A DNA stretch of 64,000 bases, taken from the NCBI RefSeq assembly GCF_024168485.1, contig NZ_JALJVY010000004.1:248001-312000 (forward strand). The letters run 5' to 3'. Each line of letters begins with the position of its first letter. Position 1 is the stretch's first letter. Positions 8,437 to 18,551 of this stretch are shown here, one piece after another. Both the position numbers and the translations under genes were made by a program. Under the pieces are notes generated by a model. That model did not search any database. It was given only the letters and a program-made list of their open reading frames with translations, and was not told the DNA's origin. This DNA is from Sphingobium sp. OAS761. GTDB lineage: Bacteria > Pseudomonadota > Alphaproteobacteria > Sphingomonadales > Sphingomonadaceae.

Positions 8437-10149
8437 ATGGCCTCTACGGCATTTCCCTCGCGCGACGATTTCGCCGCGCTGCTCAATGATTCCCTCGGTG
8501 GTGAGGACGGCGGTTTCGAAGGCCGCGTCGTCAAGGGCACCGTTACCGCGATCGAAAACGACCTGGCCGTCATCGACGTAGGCCTCAAGTCGGAAGGCCG
8601 CGTGCCGCTGCGCGAATTCGCCGCGCCGGGTCAGAAGGCCGACCTGAAGGTCGGCGACGAAGTCGAAGTCTATGTCGACCGCGTCGAAAACGCCTATGGC
8701 GAAGCCATGCTGTCGCGCGACCGCGCCCGCCGCGAAGCCGCTTGGGACAAGCTGGAAGCCGAGTTCACCGAAACCGCTCGCGTCGAAGGCGTCATCTTCG
8801 GCCGCGTCAAGGGTGGTTTCACGGTCGACCTAGACGGCGCCGTAGCGTTCCTGCCCGGCAGCCAGGTCGACATCCGCCCGGTGCGCGACGTCACCCCGCT
8901 GATGGACATTCCGCAGCCCTTCCAGATCCTGAAAATGGATCGCCGCCGTGGCAACATCGTCGTGTCGCGCCGCGCCATCCTGGAAGAAACCCGCGCCGAA
9001 CAGCGCAGCGGCCTCATCCAGACGCTGGCCGAAGGCCAGATCATCGAGGGCGTGGTCAAGAACATCACCGATTATGGTGCGTTCGTTGATCTGGGCGGCA
9101 TCGACGGCCTGCTGCACGTCACCGATCTCAGCTACAAGCGGATCAACCACCCGAATGAGATGATCAACATCGGCGATACCGTCCGCGTCCAGATCATCCG
9201 CATCAATCGCGAAACCCAGCGCATCAGCCTGGGCATGAAGCAGCTGGAAAGCGATCCGTGGGAAGGCGCCACCGCCAAGTACCCGGTCGGCGCGAAGCTG
9301 TCGGGTCGCGTCACGAACATCACGGAATATGGTGCGTTCGTCGAGCTGGAGCCCGGCATCGAGGGCCTGGTCCACGTTTCGGAAATGTCCTGGACCAAGA
9401 AGAACGTGCACCCCGGCAAGATCGTTTCGACCAGCCAGGAAGTCGACGTCATCGTCCTGGAAGTCGATGCCGACAAGCGCCGCATCTCGCTGGGCCTCAA
9501 GCAGGCACAGTCGAACCCGTGGGAAAGCTTCGCCGAGCGTCATCCCATCGGTTCGACCGTCGAGGGCGAAGTCAAGAATGCGACCGAGTTCGGCCTGTTC
9601 ATCGGCCTGGACGGCGACGTGGACGGCATGGTTCACATGTCGGACATCGCCTGGGGCATTTCGGGCGAAGACGCACTGGCGCTGCACCGCAAGGGCGAGA
9701 CGGTTCAGGCCGTCGTTCTCGACATCGACGTCGAGAAGGAGCGCATCAGCCTGGGCATGAAGCAGCTTGAACGTGGCGGCCCGGCCGCAGGCGGCACCAC
9801 CGCCGCTGCCGCAGGGTTGAACAAGAACGCGGTCGTTACCGTGACCGTCCTTGAAGTTCGCGACGGCGGCCTGGAAGTTCAGGCCGGCGAAGATGGCGCC
9901 ACCGGCTTCATCAAGCGCAGCGACCTGGGCCGCGACCGTGACGAACAGCGTCCGGAGCGCTTCCAGCTCGGTCAGAAGTTCGACGCGATGGTGACCGGTT
10001 TCGACCGTGCCAAGAAGCCAACCTTCTCCGTCAAGGCGATGCAGATCGCCGAAGAAAAGCAGGCCGTGGCGCAATATGGTTCGTCGGACAGCGGCGCGTC
10101 GCTCGGCGACATTCTTGGTGAAGCGCTTAAGGCCAAGAACGAAGGCTGA
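8437..10149 (+). CDS. rpsA: 30S ribosomal protein S1
   Basis: Binds mRNA on the small subunit for translation initiation. The 570-residue protein contains six S1-type OB repeats. The most regular ones carry [21 protein letters not shown] cores ([40 protein letters not shown]), each ending near ISLGxKQ. The start [16 protein letters not shown] at 8437 follows GAAGGA; the upstream ATGs at 8416 and 8419 lack this. The gene lies between cmk and ihfB, the common proteobacterial order, and ends at a very strong terminator. Confidence 0.97.
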   Translation: MASTAFPSRDDFAALLNDSLGGEDGGFEGRVVKGTVTAIENDLAVIDVGLKSEGRVPLREFAAPGQKADLKVGDEVEVYVDRVENAYGEAMLSRDRARREAAWDKLEAEFTETARVEGVIFGRVKGGFTVDLDGAVAFLPGSQVDIRPVRDVTPLMDIPQPFQILKMDRRRGNIVVSRRAILEETRAEQRSGLIQTLAEGQIIEGVVKNITDYGAFVDLGGIDGLLHVTDLSYKRINHPNEMINIGDTVRVQIIRINRETQRISLGMKQLESDPWEGATAKYPVGAKLSGRVTNITEYGAFVELEPGIEGLVHVSEMSWTKKNVHPGKIVSTSQEVDVIVLEVDADKRRISLGLKQAQSNPWESFAERHPIGSTVEGEVKNATEFGLFIGLDGDVDGMVHMSDIAWGISGEDALALHRKGETVQAVVLDIDVEKERISLGMKQLERGGPAAGGTTAAAAGLNKNAVVTVTVLEVRDGGLEVQAGEDGATGFIKRSDLGRDRDEQRPERFQLGQKFDAMVTGFDRAKKPTFSVKAMQIAEEKQAVAQYGSSDSGASLGDILGEALKAKNEG

Positions 10150-10174
10150 TCATTCGATCGCAGATAATATTGGC

Positions 10175-10213
10175 AGGCCCGCCGGGACGATGGTTCCGGC
10201 GGGCCTCTTTTAT
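10175..10213 (+). terminator. Strong intrinsic terminator of rpsA
   Basis: AGGCCCGCCGG and CCGGCGGGCCT form a perfect 11-bp stem with a ten-base loop, followed by CTTTTATTT. Confidence 0.92.
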
Positions 10214-10310
10214 TTCCGCGGGCGAAACAAATTCCTCACGCCGATTGTCAATCTGCTGCAAAACCTGTATGATTTCACCTTGGGGAACAGCAGAGGGGGC
10301 TGACGAACCG

Positions 10311-10607
10311 ATGATCCGTTCTGAACTCATCCAGAAACTGGCCGATGAAAATCCGGGATTGACCGTGCCCGAAATGGAAAGGATCGTCGATATTTTCTTC
10401 CGCGAGATCGTCGATCGGCTGGCTACCGGCGGGCGGGTCGAGCTGCGCGGCTTCGGCGCATTCACGACGCGGGCGCGGGACGCCCGCACCGGCCGGAATC
10501 CGCGCACCGGCGAGCAGGTGCCGGTCAGCGCCAAGCGTGTGCCCTATTTCAAGCCCGGCAAGGAAATACGAGAGCGGCTGAACGCGGACGGTGCCGCTGA
10601 AGCTTGA
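10311..10607 (+). CDS. ihfB: Integration host factor subunit beta
   Basis: The beta half of the IHF heterodimer, which bends DNA in transcription, replication and recombination. The 98-residue HU/IHF-fold protein starts [17 protein letters not shown]. It has the conserved [10 protein letters not shown] turn and a [11 protein letters not shown]-contact arm, where the proline of NPRTG intercalates into DNA in the family. It ends with [14 protein letters not shown], the beta-type signature. A GAGGGGG tract lies about 14 bases before the ATG. It follows rpsA as in many proteobacteria, after the terminator. Confidence 0.95.
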   Translation: MIRSELIQKLADENPGLTVPEMERIVDIFFREIVDRLATGGRVELRGFGAFTTRARDARTGRNPRTGEQVPVSAKRVPYFKPGKEIRERLNADGAAEA

Positions 10608-10659
10608 CGGCATGCCCGGCAGTCGTCAGGGGTAGCGCGCCCCGGCAAGGCGGCGATGC

Positions 10660-10745
10660 GCGGACGTGGCGAAATCGGTAGACGCAGCGGACTTAAAATC
10701 CGCCTTCCCCTGGAATTGCGGGTTCAAGTCCCGCCGTCCGCACCA
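10660..10745 (+). tRNA. tRNA-Leu (anticodon UAA)
   Basis: An 86-nt class II tRNA with encoded CCA. Acceptor GCGGACG pairs with CGTCCGC. Anticodon stem GCGGA/TCCGC with loop CTTAAAA gives anticodon TAA. A long variable arm (CTTCCCCTGGAATTGC) and T loop GGTTCAAGTCC complete it. Confidence 0.97.
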
Positions 10746-10816
10746 CACTCACCGTTTTCCCTGACCATTCTACCAAAAAGCTGGCTATTGCGGGTTGTTA
10801 CGGCAATGATGACGGC

Positions 10817-12601
10817 ATGGCCGGTTCGATCAATCCCAACAGTTTCAGCGACTCCCTCGTCATCCTGGGCGCGGCAGGCCTCGTCATCCCCGGTTTTGCG
10901 CGATTTCGCATCAGCCCAGTCATCGGCTTCATCCTGGTGGGCCTTGCTGTAGGACCAGCGGGGCTGGGATCGCTGGTCGACCGCTACCCATGGCTTTATC
11001 ATATCACGATATCGGACAGGGACGCGATCGAGCCCTTTGCCGAACTCGGCGTGATATTATTGCTGTTCTCGATCGGACTGGAGCTGAGTTTTCGACGATT
11101 GTGGACCATGCGCACGCAGGTGTTCGGCGTCGGTGCTGCCGAATTGATCGGCAGTGGCCTGCTGATCGCCGGCGGGCTCTATCTGCTGGGCCAGCCGACT
11201 GCAGGCGCGGTGGGCCTGGGGCTTGCACTGGCGCTTTCTTCAACCGCGGTGGTGCTGCCGATGGTCGGCACGCAGAGTGCCGTCGGCCGGTCAGCCTTTT
11301 CCATGCTGCTGTTCGAGGATCTGGCACTGGTGCCGATCATCTTCATGCTGGGCGCCCTCGCCCCCTCCATCGGCGCAACGCCCGACGGCGCCTGGAACGA
11401 ACTGGCGAGCACCCTGGTAAAGGGCGGCGTCACGATTGCCGTGATGCTGGTGCTCGGCCGGCTAATCCTTCCCCATATCTTCAGCCAGGCCGCGCGCACC
11501 AAGAGCCCCGAGGTATTTCTCGCCGCCAGCCTGCTGGTCGTCATCGTGTCGAGTCTGGCCACGTCCATCGCTGGCCTGTCGCCTATCGTGGGTGCGCTCC
11601 TCGCTGGTTTGCTGATTGCCGAAACCGACTATCATGGCGAAGTCGAGGTGATCACCGCGCCGTTCAAGGGGCTGGCGCTCGGGGTCTTTCTTATCACCGT
11701 GGGTATGAGCCTAGACATCCGCGTCATCCTGGCCAACTGGCCCAGCCTCATGATGGCGGTCGTAGGCGTGGTTGCCGCCAAGACGCTGGTCACCGCAGGC
11801 CTGCTCTATTTTTCCGGCGCCCGAAAGGGCACGGCGCTGGAGGTCGGGTTGCTGATGTCCAGCCCGTCGGAAACGACGCTGATCGTCCTTTCGACCGCTG
11901 CGGCGGCGCAACTGATCCTGCCTTCGACAGCCGCCTTCTGGCAGATCGTCACGGCGATCGGCCTCACCATCACGCCGCTGCTTGCACGGATCGGCCATGA
12001 CGTCGCTCGGCGGCTGGAAATGGCGTTGGGCGAAGAACGGGTTGAAACGGAACAGGTGCAGACCGAAGCCGCCGCCGTGGTCATCGGTTTCGGCCGTGTC
12101 GGCCACCTGGTGTGCGATCTGCTCAAGACCCACGGCCAGCGCTTCATTGTCGTGGAGTCGGACCCCGATGTCGTCGCCGACGCGCGAAGGCGTGGCTATC
12201 CCATCCTCTTCGGCGATGTCGCGCGAGCGGAAATGCTGGACAAGCTCCGGCTCGGTCATGCGCGGGCGTTGATACTGACCATGGATGACCCGGTGCTATC
12301 CGTGCGGGTGACCAAGCGGGTACGCGGATGGGTGCCCGACCTGCCGATCATCGCCCGCGCGCGCGACACCGACCATGCCGCGCAACTATACCGGGCCGGT
12401 GCCAGCGACGCCGTTCCCGAAACGCTGGAAAGCTCGCTGCAACTGGCAGAAACGGCACTGGTTGACCTGGGCGTCGCCATGGGGCCGGTCATCGCGTCGA
12501 TCCATCAAATGCGCGAAGATCTGCGCATCGACATCAAGGAAGCGGCGCAACTCAGCCAAGCGCCGAAATTGCGGCGTTTGCGCGCCGACGAGGTGCCCTA
12601 G
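10817..12601 (+). CDS. Kef-type cation:proton antiporter with RCK (TrkA-N) domain, CPA2 family
   Basis: A monovalent cation (probably K+)/H+ antiporter in the inner membrane. Of 594 residues, about 1-395 are a Na+/H+ exchanger domain with about 12 membrane spans; SSTAVVLPMVG and LFEDLALVPIIF are typical motifs. Residues ~410-560 are a cytoplasmic RCK domain with a Rossmann motif VIGFGRVGHLVCDLL and the acidic ESDPDV end of strand 2, which binds NAD(H) in KefB/YbaL-type proteins. No KefF/KefG ancillary gene is nearby, so glutathione gating is not supported. Convergent with glsA, eight bases apart. Confidence 0.9.
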   Translation: MAGSINPNSFSDSLVILGAAGLVIPGFARFRISPVIGFILVGLAVGPAGLGSLVDRYPWLYHITISDRDAIEPFAELGVILLLFSIGLELSFRRLWTMRTQVFGVGAAELIGSGLLIAGGLYLLGQPTAGAVGLGLALALSSTAVVLPMVGTQSAVGRSAFSMLLFEDLALVPIIFMLGALAPSIGATPDGAWNELASTLVKGGVTIAVMLVLGRLILPHIFSQAARTKSPEVFLAASLLVVIVSSLATSIAGLSPIVGALLAGLLIAETDYHGEVEVITAPFKGLALGVFLITVGMSLDIRVILANWPSLMMAVVGVVAAKTLVTAGLLYFSGARKGTALEVGLLMSSPSETTLIVLSTAAAAQLILPSTAAFWQIVTAIGLTITPLLARIGHDVARRLEMALGEERVETEQVQTEAAAVVIGFGRVGHLVCDLLKTHGQRFIVVESDPDVVADARRRGYPILFGDVARAEMLDKLRLGHARALILTMDDPVLSVRVTKRVRGWVPDLPIIARARDTDHAAQLYRAGASDAVPETLESSLQLAETALVDLGVAMGPVIASIHQMREDLRIDIKEAAQLSQAPKLRRLRADEVP

Positions 12602-12609
12602 GCTCCACC

Positions 12610-13548
12610 TCAATCCGGCGGCGGGCTGAATACCGACCAGCCGGTTCGCTGGGCCAGTTCCTCCAGCGCGCGGGTGCCAAGCTGGCTGTTGCCGCTGGCG
12701 TTGAGTCCCGGCGACCAGACAGCAATGGACGCACGGCCCGGCACGATCGCCAGGATGCCGCCCCCGACCCCCGACTTGCCCGGAATACCGACACGAAAGG
12801 CGAAATCGCCCGATGCGTCATAATGGCCGCAAGTCAGCATCAGGGCATTGATACGCCGGGCACGCCGGGGCGAAACCACGCGTCCTCCGCCCGGATGCCG
12901 TCCGTCAAGCATCAGATAACGGCCGGCCAGGGCAAGCTGGCGGCAATCCATCTCGATCGCGCATTGGTGGAAATAACTGCCGAGTACCAGCTCCGGCGCA
13001 TGGTGGATGTTGCCGAACGCGCGCATATAGTTGGCGAGCGCCATGTTACGGAAACCGGTCATGGTTTCGGAAGCCGCCACCGCCTCGTTGATAGCGATGC
13101 CGTCATCACCCGACAGGTACCGGACGAAGCGCAGCAATTCGCCGATGGCGACCCGCGGCTGATGTCCGCCCAGATTGACATCGGCAACGACGATGGCACC
13201 CGCGTTGATGAAGGGATTGCGCGGAATCCCCTGCTCATGCTCCAGCTGAACGATCGAGTTGAAGGCATTGCCGGAGGGTTCGCGCCCGACGCGATTCCAC
13301 AGTTGGTCGCCAACCTTGCCAAGCGCCAGCGTCAGCGCGAAGACTTTGGAAATCGACTGGATCGAAAAGGGTGTCGTCGCGTGGCCCCCGCACAGCATAC
13401 GCCCGTCCGCCGTCGCGACGGCCATACCGAAATACGCCGGATCGACCTTCGCCAGCTCGGGGATATAGTCCGCAACCCTACCGCGATGCTCCACCTTCGC
13501 CATGCCATCGGCAATTTCGGCTATGATTGCATCCAGGTCCAACGCCAT
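12610..13548 (-). CDS. glsA: Glutaminase
   Basis: Hydrolyses L-glutamine to glutamate and ammonia. The 312-residue protein belongs to the beta-lactamase-like glutaminase family. It has the [15 protein letters not shown] motif containing the catalytic Ser-x-x-Lys, [15 protein letters not shown] near the N-terminus, [11 protein letters not shown] and [13 protein letters not shown] near the C-terminus. The start at 13548 ([12 protein letters not shown]) aligns with the usual family start; an ATG at 13566 adds six residues. No strong ribosome site helps decide. A single-gene unit. Confidence 0.94.
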   Translation of the reverse strand: MALDLDAIIAEIADGMAKVEHRGRVADYIPELAKVDPAYFGMAVATADGRMLCGGHATTPFSIQSISKVFALTLALGKVGDQLWNRVGREPSGNAFNSIVQLEHEQGIPRNPFINAGAIVVADVNLGGHQPRVAIGELLRFVRYLSGDDGIAINEAVAASETMTGFRNMALANYMRAFGNIHHAPELVLGSYFHQCAIEMDCRQLALAGRYLMLDGRHPGGGRVVSPRRARRINALMLTCGHYDASGDFAFRVGIPGKSGVGGGILAIVPGRASIAVWSPGLNASGNSQLGTRALEELAQRTGWSVFSPPPD

Positions 13549-13593
13549 GGCGGAACCATAAGCCAAGCGCTGCGGGCATGAACAGGGGAATAT

Positions 13594-14085
13594 TCAGCCC
13601 GCGCGACAAGCCCGCTCATGCTCTATCAGCCATTGTTTGGCGGCCAGTCCCCCGGCAAAGCCCGTCAGCGCGCCATCGGCGCCGACCACCCGGTGACAGG
13701 GTGCGACGATGGACAACGGGTTTCGGCCATTGGCTGCTCCTACCGCGCGGCTCGCGGTCGGCCGCCCGATCTGTCGGGCAATCTGGCCGTAGCTGCGCGT
13801 TTCGCCGAACGGAATGTCGCGCAACGCCTGCCAGACGCTGCGCTGAAACGCCGTTCCGCGCGGATCGAGCGGCAGGTCGAATTGCCGAAGAGTGCCGGCG
13901 AAATAGCGCGCGAGCTGGTGCGCGGTGTTCCGGAGCACGGGATGGTCGTGGTCAGGGGCACATCGCCCGATGCGCACGCGGTCCGGCGAATCGTCGGGCC
14001 AGAGAATGGCAACAAGTCCGGCGTTGCTGGCAACCAGCGTCAGGTCGCCGACAGGCGAGGCCTGGGTCGATAGGGAAAGGGTCAT
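13594..14085 (-). CDS. ogt: Methylated-DNA--protein-cysteine methyltransferase (O6-alkylguanine repair)
   Basis: Removes the alkyl group from O6-methylguanine onto its own cysteine in a suicide reaction. The 163-residue protein has FQRSVWQALRDIPFGETRSYG (split here as two family motifs) and the active-site PCHRVVGADG, followed by TGFAGGLAAKQWLIEHE. The start at 14085 has AGGAG eight bases before it. There is no Ada-type regulatory domain, so this is an Ogt-like stand-alone enzyme. The upstream region holds nested inverted repeats that could be a control site. Confidence 0.95.
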   Translation of the reverse strand: MTLSLSTQASPVGDLTLVASNAGLVAILWPDDSPDRVRIGRCAPDHDHPVLRNTAHQLARYFAGTLRQFDLPLDPRGTAFQRSVWQALRDIPFGETRSYGQIARQIGRPTASRAVGAANGRNPLSIVAPCHRVVGADGALTGFAGGLAAKQWLIEHERACRAG

Positions 14086-14124
14086 GCCGGGCTCCTGCTC
14101 AATTTCCCGCGTAAGTTGATTGAT

Positions 14125-14205
14125 TTTGACATTTGCATCCCCTGGCGGCTTGGATGGGCCAGCCAATGTCAAATCGTCAAATTCACTAGAATCGAATATT
14201 TCTAG
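14125..14205. repeat. Nested inverted repeats upstream of ogt
   Basis: TTTGACATT (14125-14133) and AATGTCAAA (14165-14173) are exact reverse complements 31 bases apart. CTGGC and GCCAG lie inside them. Next to these, CTAGAA (14186-14191) and TTCTAG (14200-14205) form a second exact inverted repeat with an 8-base spacer. The region is AT-richer than its surroundings and precedes ogt on the minus strand, so it may be promoter/operator DNA. Confidence 0.5.
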
Positions 14206-14337
14206 CCGTCCGAAGAGATTCTAACATTCGAGTGAGACTTGGCCTCGACAGGTATCGAATGTCTGGATCAGACCACTAGCGCGGATCGAGATGGCCCGCT
14301 TCCTTCGGCTTGCGTTCAAAGCCGGCGTCCAGCATCA

Positions 14338-15465
14338 TCATTCGGTCCGCTTGTAAACGGCGACGGTTTCCCGCGCACATCGATCCCAGCTATAGGCGCC
14401 CGAGACCGCCAACCCTTTCGCAATCGCGTCGCGCCGCCATTCGCCATCCAGCAATGCCTGTTCGAGCCTGGCGGAGAAGCCATCGACATCCTCGGGCGCG
14501 ACGAGCATCGCCGCACCGCCAGTAACTTCCGGCAGGCAGGACGCATCCGCGACGACGGTGGGAACCCCGCTGGCCATCGCCTCCACCGGAGGCAGCCCGA
14601 AGCCTTCATAGACGGATGGGTAGATGAAAAGCGCGGCACCGGCGTAAAGCAGCGGCAGATCGTCATTGGGCACGAACCCCAGGTAGCGGACCCAACCCTG
14701 CCGGGCGCCCTTTTCCATGAGGCCACGGACTGCATCGCTGAGCCAGCCCGCGCCTCCGGTCACCATCAACGGCCAGCGGGAACGGACTTCTGCCGGCAAC
14801 TTTTCCCATGCGTGGAGCAGTTCGGCGATGCGCTTGCGTGGTTCCACGGTCGATACGCACAGGGCGTAGCCTTGCGGCGCGAGGTCGTATCGAGCGAGCC
14901 TGGCGCGGACATCCTCCGGCGGGCGTGGCCGGAAATCGGGGCTGGCGGCCAGCGGTACCGCGGTTATGCGCCCAAGGTCGAATCCAAGAAAGGCAGCCAC
15001 TTCCGCCCGGGTCGTTTCGCTATCCGTGATGATATGGCCCGCTCGGTCTACCGACAGGCGAAAATAGCGTTCGAACTGGCGCAGGCGATCCACCGGATGC
15101 GTTTCGGGATAGCGAAACACGGAAAGGTCGTGAACGGTTATGACGCCCCCGGTGCCCGCTTCAGGCAGAAAATAATTGGGGCCATGGAACAGGTGCGAAC
15201 GCATAACCGCGCGGTCGCGCAGGCGTAACGCCCAGCGGTTACGCTTGCGCAGCCACCGCAAGGGCTTGTTGCCCCATAATTTCGGCGTAGCCGGCGGATC
15301 GAGCAGCGTGGCGGGATCGTCGATCCATTGCCCGTTCCGATAGAACCGGACCGCACTGATACCGTCGGCATGGGGCACCCGCCGGGCCAGTTCCCAGCTA
15401 TAGCGCCCTATACCCGACAAGCGCGGCTCCAACGCCTCGACCGACAGGATCAGGCGCAGGCTCAT
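14338..15465 (-). CDS. Glycosyltransferase family 4 (GT-B) protein
   Basis: Transfers a sugar from an activated donor, acceptor unknown. The 375-residue GT-B protein has an N-terminal acceptor domain with LSGIGRYSWELARRVP and a C-terminal donor domain with VSTVEPRKRI and YPSVYEGFGLPPVEAMASG, the EGFGLPxxEAM element containing the conserved E-x7-E of GT4 enzymes. No neighbouring polysaccharide genes indicate a pathway. It is followed downstream (on its strand) by ogt, about 250 bases away, probably as a separate unit. Confidence 0.88.
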   Translation of the reverse strand: MSLRLILSVEALEPRLSGIGRYSWELARRVPHADGISAVRFYRNGQWIDDPATLLDPPATPKLWGNKPLRWLRKRNRWALRLRDRAVMRSHLFHGPNYFLPEAGTGGVITVHDLSVFRYPETHPVDRLRQFERYFRLSVDRAGHIITDSETTRAEVAAFLGFDLGRITAVPLAASPDFRPRPPEDVRARLARYDLAPQGYALCVSTVEPRKRIAELLHAWEKLPAEVRSRWPLMVTGGAGWLSDAVRGLMEKGARQGWVRYLGFVPNDDLPLLYAGAALFIYPSVYEGFGLPPVEAMASGVPTVVADASCLPEVTGGAAMLVAPEDVDGFSARLEQALLDGEWRRDAIAKGLAVSGAYSWDRCARETVAVYKRTE

Positions 15466-15556
15466 CGCGTCCTGTCCGTCATCTATGTCGTGCCTCCAAC
15501 CGCTGATACTGACCGGCGCCTAGCTGGCCACAGGATGGCACGGCAAGCGAAATCGC

Positions 15557-18451
15557 CTATTTCGCCGCGACTCCCTGCGGCAGGACGATGGCCGACCAGC
15601 TATGCGCTGGAACAAGATATTTGGCGGCCAGCACCTGCAATTGCGCTGGCGTGACGGAAAGCATGTCGCGCGCCATCGTCTTCATGGCCTCGACCCGAAG
15701 CCGATCGAAGCTGCCGCCTTCCATTTGCGTCATCCAGAAATTGTTGCTGGTGCCCGCGCGAGCAAGCGCCTGCTGCATCGGCACGACGGCACGCTGGAGT
15801 TCGTCGGCGCTCACAGGGTTACGCACAAGGTCGTCGGCGGTTTGCTTCACCACATCGAAGAAATAGTCGATCCGGTCCGGTCGTATCTGGCTCATGACCA
15901 ATATCGAGCCGCCATGGTCGAAGCTGAAAGACCAGTTGTTCTGAACACTCGGCGAGTAGGCCGCGCCTTCGGTGGAGCGCAAACGGTCGAACAGGCGATC
16001 ATTGAATATCTGGGTCAATATCTCGAGCTGGCGCGCCTCCCGCCGAAGCGTAAGGCCGCCGGCGGTCGGCCATGCCATCACGGCTGCCGCCTGGTCCTTG
16101 TCGCCGTCGTGGCGCAGGACAACCGGGGTCTCGACATGTGCGGGGAACCCCGTCGTCCGGTTGGCGGCGGGCACCGGCTTGTCCGCGCGTGGCGGAAGAG
16201 CCCCGAACGTCGCAGCGACTGCCTGAATGGCCTCGTCCGCCTTCACATCGCCGAAAATCTGCACCTCGATAGGGCCCGATGCGAGGATCGGTTCCCAAGT
16301 GGCACGAAAGGATTGTGGGGTGAGAGCCTGGATTTCCTGCCGGGACGGCGTGCGGAACCGGACATCCTTGTCATGCAAAAGCCAATCGAGATCGCGTGCC
16401 AGCACCGAATCGGGGGACCGGGACATGGCGTCATAGGCTACCAAAGCACCCGTCTTGGCCCGCGCAATGGGCGCGGGGTCCCACCCGGGGGCCGCGAGCT
16501 TTGCCGCCAGCAGGCGCAATTCGTCTCGATAATCCGCCGGACGTGTGACCGCCTGCAATTCGAAAGCATCGTCGTCGATGCCGAAATTCATCCCCATCCG
16601 GCGCCCGATGGTCAGTTCGTCCAGTTCGCGCTGGCCCAGCTCACCGATGCCGCTGGGGACCAGCGCATAATCGCCCGCCCAGCTCGCAACCGCCTTGGTC
16701 CGGGAAAAGGCAAGGCGGCCATGACCGAAGCGGACGTTGATCCGCACCTTTCCCGGTTCGGCATCATTGGGGAACAGCGTGAGCCGAACACCGTTGGCGA
16801 ACGTCACGCCATCCATGCCCGGCAAGCCGAACGGCGCACGCGCTTTTACCGTGCCCGGCGCACCGAACGACGGCAGATCGGCCATCGTCACCGGTTTCTC
16901 GGAAAGGCGGGCATTGGCGGCGGCCTTGACCGGCGCGGCCAGCGCAACCGCCAGATCAGTCTCCAGCCCCGGCTTTGCCTCGCCGGTCACAAGAACCGCA
17001 CGAAACACTCCAGCGGTGAAGAGGCGCCGGGTCGAATCCCATAGCTTCTGCGGCGTCATTGCGGGTTTGCCGGCGCGGAAAATATCGAGCGCGGCCTGCG
17101 GGCTGACCGTTGTTTCGCGGATATCGACCGCGCTTACCAGATCGCTCGCCTGCTTCGCGGCCGCTTCGGTCGCGGCATTTTCGACCTGAATGGCGAGCGC
17201 GGTATCCATCTGGGCATATTCCCGGTCGATCTCCGCCTGGCTGGGCGGGGTGGCCTTTGCGTCCTCGATGATCGCGCGGACATCGTCCAATGCCTTCTTC
17301 CAGTCGGCGCCGCTGGGCGTGATAGTCAGGAAGGTGCCGTCTGCCGACCGGGCGACGTCCTGCTGGTCAACGCTGGACTGAAGAAAACTGCCGCCGCCCC
17401 GCGCCGCCTGTTCCAGACGACGGCTGACGATTTGAAGCGCCAGCATGTCCGTCAGCTTGTCCTGATTATAGATTATCGTGTCCGCGTGCGGGGTCCATGG
17501 CCGCAACCAGGCCATGGTCAGTCCGGTTGGAATGCCCGGTTCCACGACGACACGGGTCGCAGGCAGCGTGGGATCGGGCGTACCGAAATCGGGCAGCGCC
17601 GCCCCCTTTCCGGGCACGGTCCAGCTCGCGAAATTTTGCCTGACCAACGCTTCCACCTGCGCCGGATCCATGTCGCCCGCGATGGCGATCACCGCGTTTT
17701 CCGGGCGATACCAGCGCTGGTGAAAGGCATCCAGCCGGGCGGCAGTCGCGGCATTGAGCGACGCTATGGTTCCGATTGGCGCGTGGTCGGCTAGCGGTTG
17801 GCCCGCGAAGAAAACTTCGCGGCTTGCGTCGGATATGTGGCTCTGCGGCCCCTCTCCTTCCCGCTTTTCCGCGAGCACCACGGCCCGTTCCGCGGCGACC
17901 GAGTCCTCGACGATGTTCGGATCAGCCATCATGCCCGCCAGTATCCTGAGGCTTTCATCCAGGCTTTGCTGCGTCGCTTCCGGCAGGTCGAGGGCATAAG
18001 TCGTCCCTGTCGGCGTGGTCTGGGCGTTGCTGTCGCTTCCGAACGTCACGCCCAGCCTTTGCCAGATGCGCTTGGACTCCCCATCGGGCACGTGACGCGA
18101 CCCACGCATCGTCAGATGCTCCATATAATGCGCATAACCCAGTTCATCGGGCCGCTCCATCAGCGAACCCACATCCATACGCAGGCGCACGGACACCTGA
18201 CCGGGGGGAACGCCATTGCGCCGGATCGCATAGCGCATGCCGTTGGATAGCGTGCCGAACCGCCAGGCGGCATCGATCGGCACGTCGCTATTCTCGTACA
18301 GCCACGGACGGGCCTGCGCCTGACTTCCGACATCAAGGGCCGAAGTGGCCGCCGATGGCGCCGTTTGCGCGGCAAGCGGCAGCGGATGCCCCGCGAGTAG
18401 CAAGGCGGGCAGGGAAAGCGAACTGGCGACGCGCCGGAAGGATAAGGGCAT
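15557..18451 (-). CDS. M16 family zinc metallopeptidase (pitrilysin-like), exported
   Basis: A 964-residue two-repeat M16 protease. The start at 18451 (MPLSFRRVASSLSLPALLLA) gives a good Sec signal peptide ending AAQ. The first catalytic repeat has the inverted zinc motif HYMEHLTMRGS (HxxEH) at roughly residue 115. The second half is the inactive repeat. Such large M16 proteins act in the periplasm on peptides. The longer reading uses a TTG at 18460. A small palindrome GACAAATTGTC lies 39-49 bases upstream. Confidence 0.9.
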   Translation of the reverse strand: MPLSFRRVASSLSLPALLLAGHPLPLAAQTAPSAATSALDVGSQAQARPWLYENSDVPIDAAWRFGTLSNGMRYAIRRNGVPPGQVSVRLRMDVGSLMERPDELGYAHYMEHLTMRGSRHVPDGESKRIWQRLGVTFGSDSNAQTTPTGTTYALDLPEATQQSLDESLRILAGMMADPNIVEDSVAAERAVVLAEKREGEGPQSHISDASREVFFAGQPLADHAPIGTIASLNAATAARLDAFHQRWYRPENAVIAIAGDMDPAQVEALVRQNFASWTVPGKGAALPDFGTPDPTLPATRVVVEPGIPTGLTMAWLRPWTPHADTIIYNQDKLTDMLALQIVSRRLEQAARGGGSFLQSSVDQQDVARSADGTFLTITPSGADWKKALDDVRAIIEDAKATPPSQAEIDREYAQMDTALAIQVENAATEAAAKQASDLVSAVDIRETTVSPQAALDIFRAGKPAMTPQKLWDSTRRLFTAGVFRAVLVTGEAKPGLETDLAVALAAPVKAAANARLSEKPVTMADLPSFGAPGTVKARAPFGLPGMDGVTFANGVRLTLFPNDAEPGKVRINVRFGHGRLAFSRTKAVASWAGDYALVPSGIGELGQRELDELTIGRRMGMNFGIDDDAFELQAVTRPADYRDELRLLAAKLAAPGWDPAPIARAKTGALVAYDAMSRSPDSVLARDLDWLLHDKDVRFRTPSRQEIQALTPQSFRATWEPILASGPIEVQIFGDVKADEAIQAVAATFGALPPRADKPVPAANRTTGFPAHVETPVVLRHDGDKDQAAAVMAWPTAGGLTLRREARQLEILTQIFNDRLFDRLRSTEGAAYSPSVQNNWSFSFDHGGSILVMSQIRPDRIDYFFDVVKQTADDLVRNPVSADELQRAVVPMQQALARAGTSNNFWMTQMEGGSFDRLRVEAMKTMARDMLSVTPAQLQVLAAKYLVPAHSWSAIVLPQGVAAK

Positions 18452-18489
18452 AGACGCCAAGCCTAACGGCGGATTTCTGAATGGCTACT

Positions 18490-18528
18490 GACAAATTGTC
18501 GCTTGCCGGTCTTGAGGGCGAGACCGGC
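18490..18528. other. Palindrome and hairpin in the gap between the helicase and M16 peptidase genes
   Basis: GACAAATTGTC (18490-18500) is a perfect 5-1-5 palindrome. GCCGGTCT (18505-18512) and AGACCGGC (18521-18528) form an exact 8-bp stem. No T-run follows on either strand. The hairpin may help end the helicase transcript; the palindrome may be an operator for the peptidase gene. Confidence 0.4.
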
Positions 18529-18551
18529 GATACGATCCCGCCCCAATTTAC

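Noticed and set aside
8830..10074. A 414-residue open frame antisense to rpsA
   Set aside because: It arises from codon bias of the GC-rich S1 gene and has no family-like motifs or ribosome site. The same holds for most long antisense frames here.
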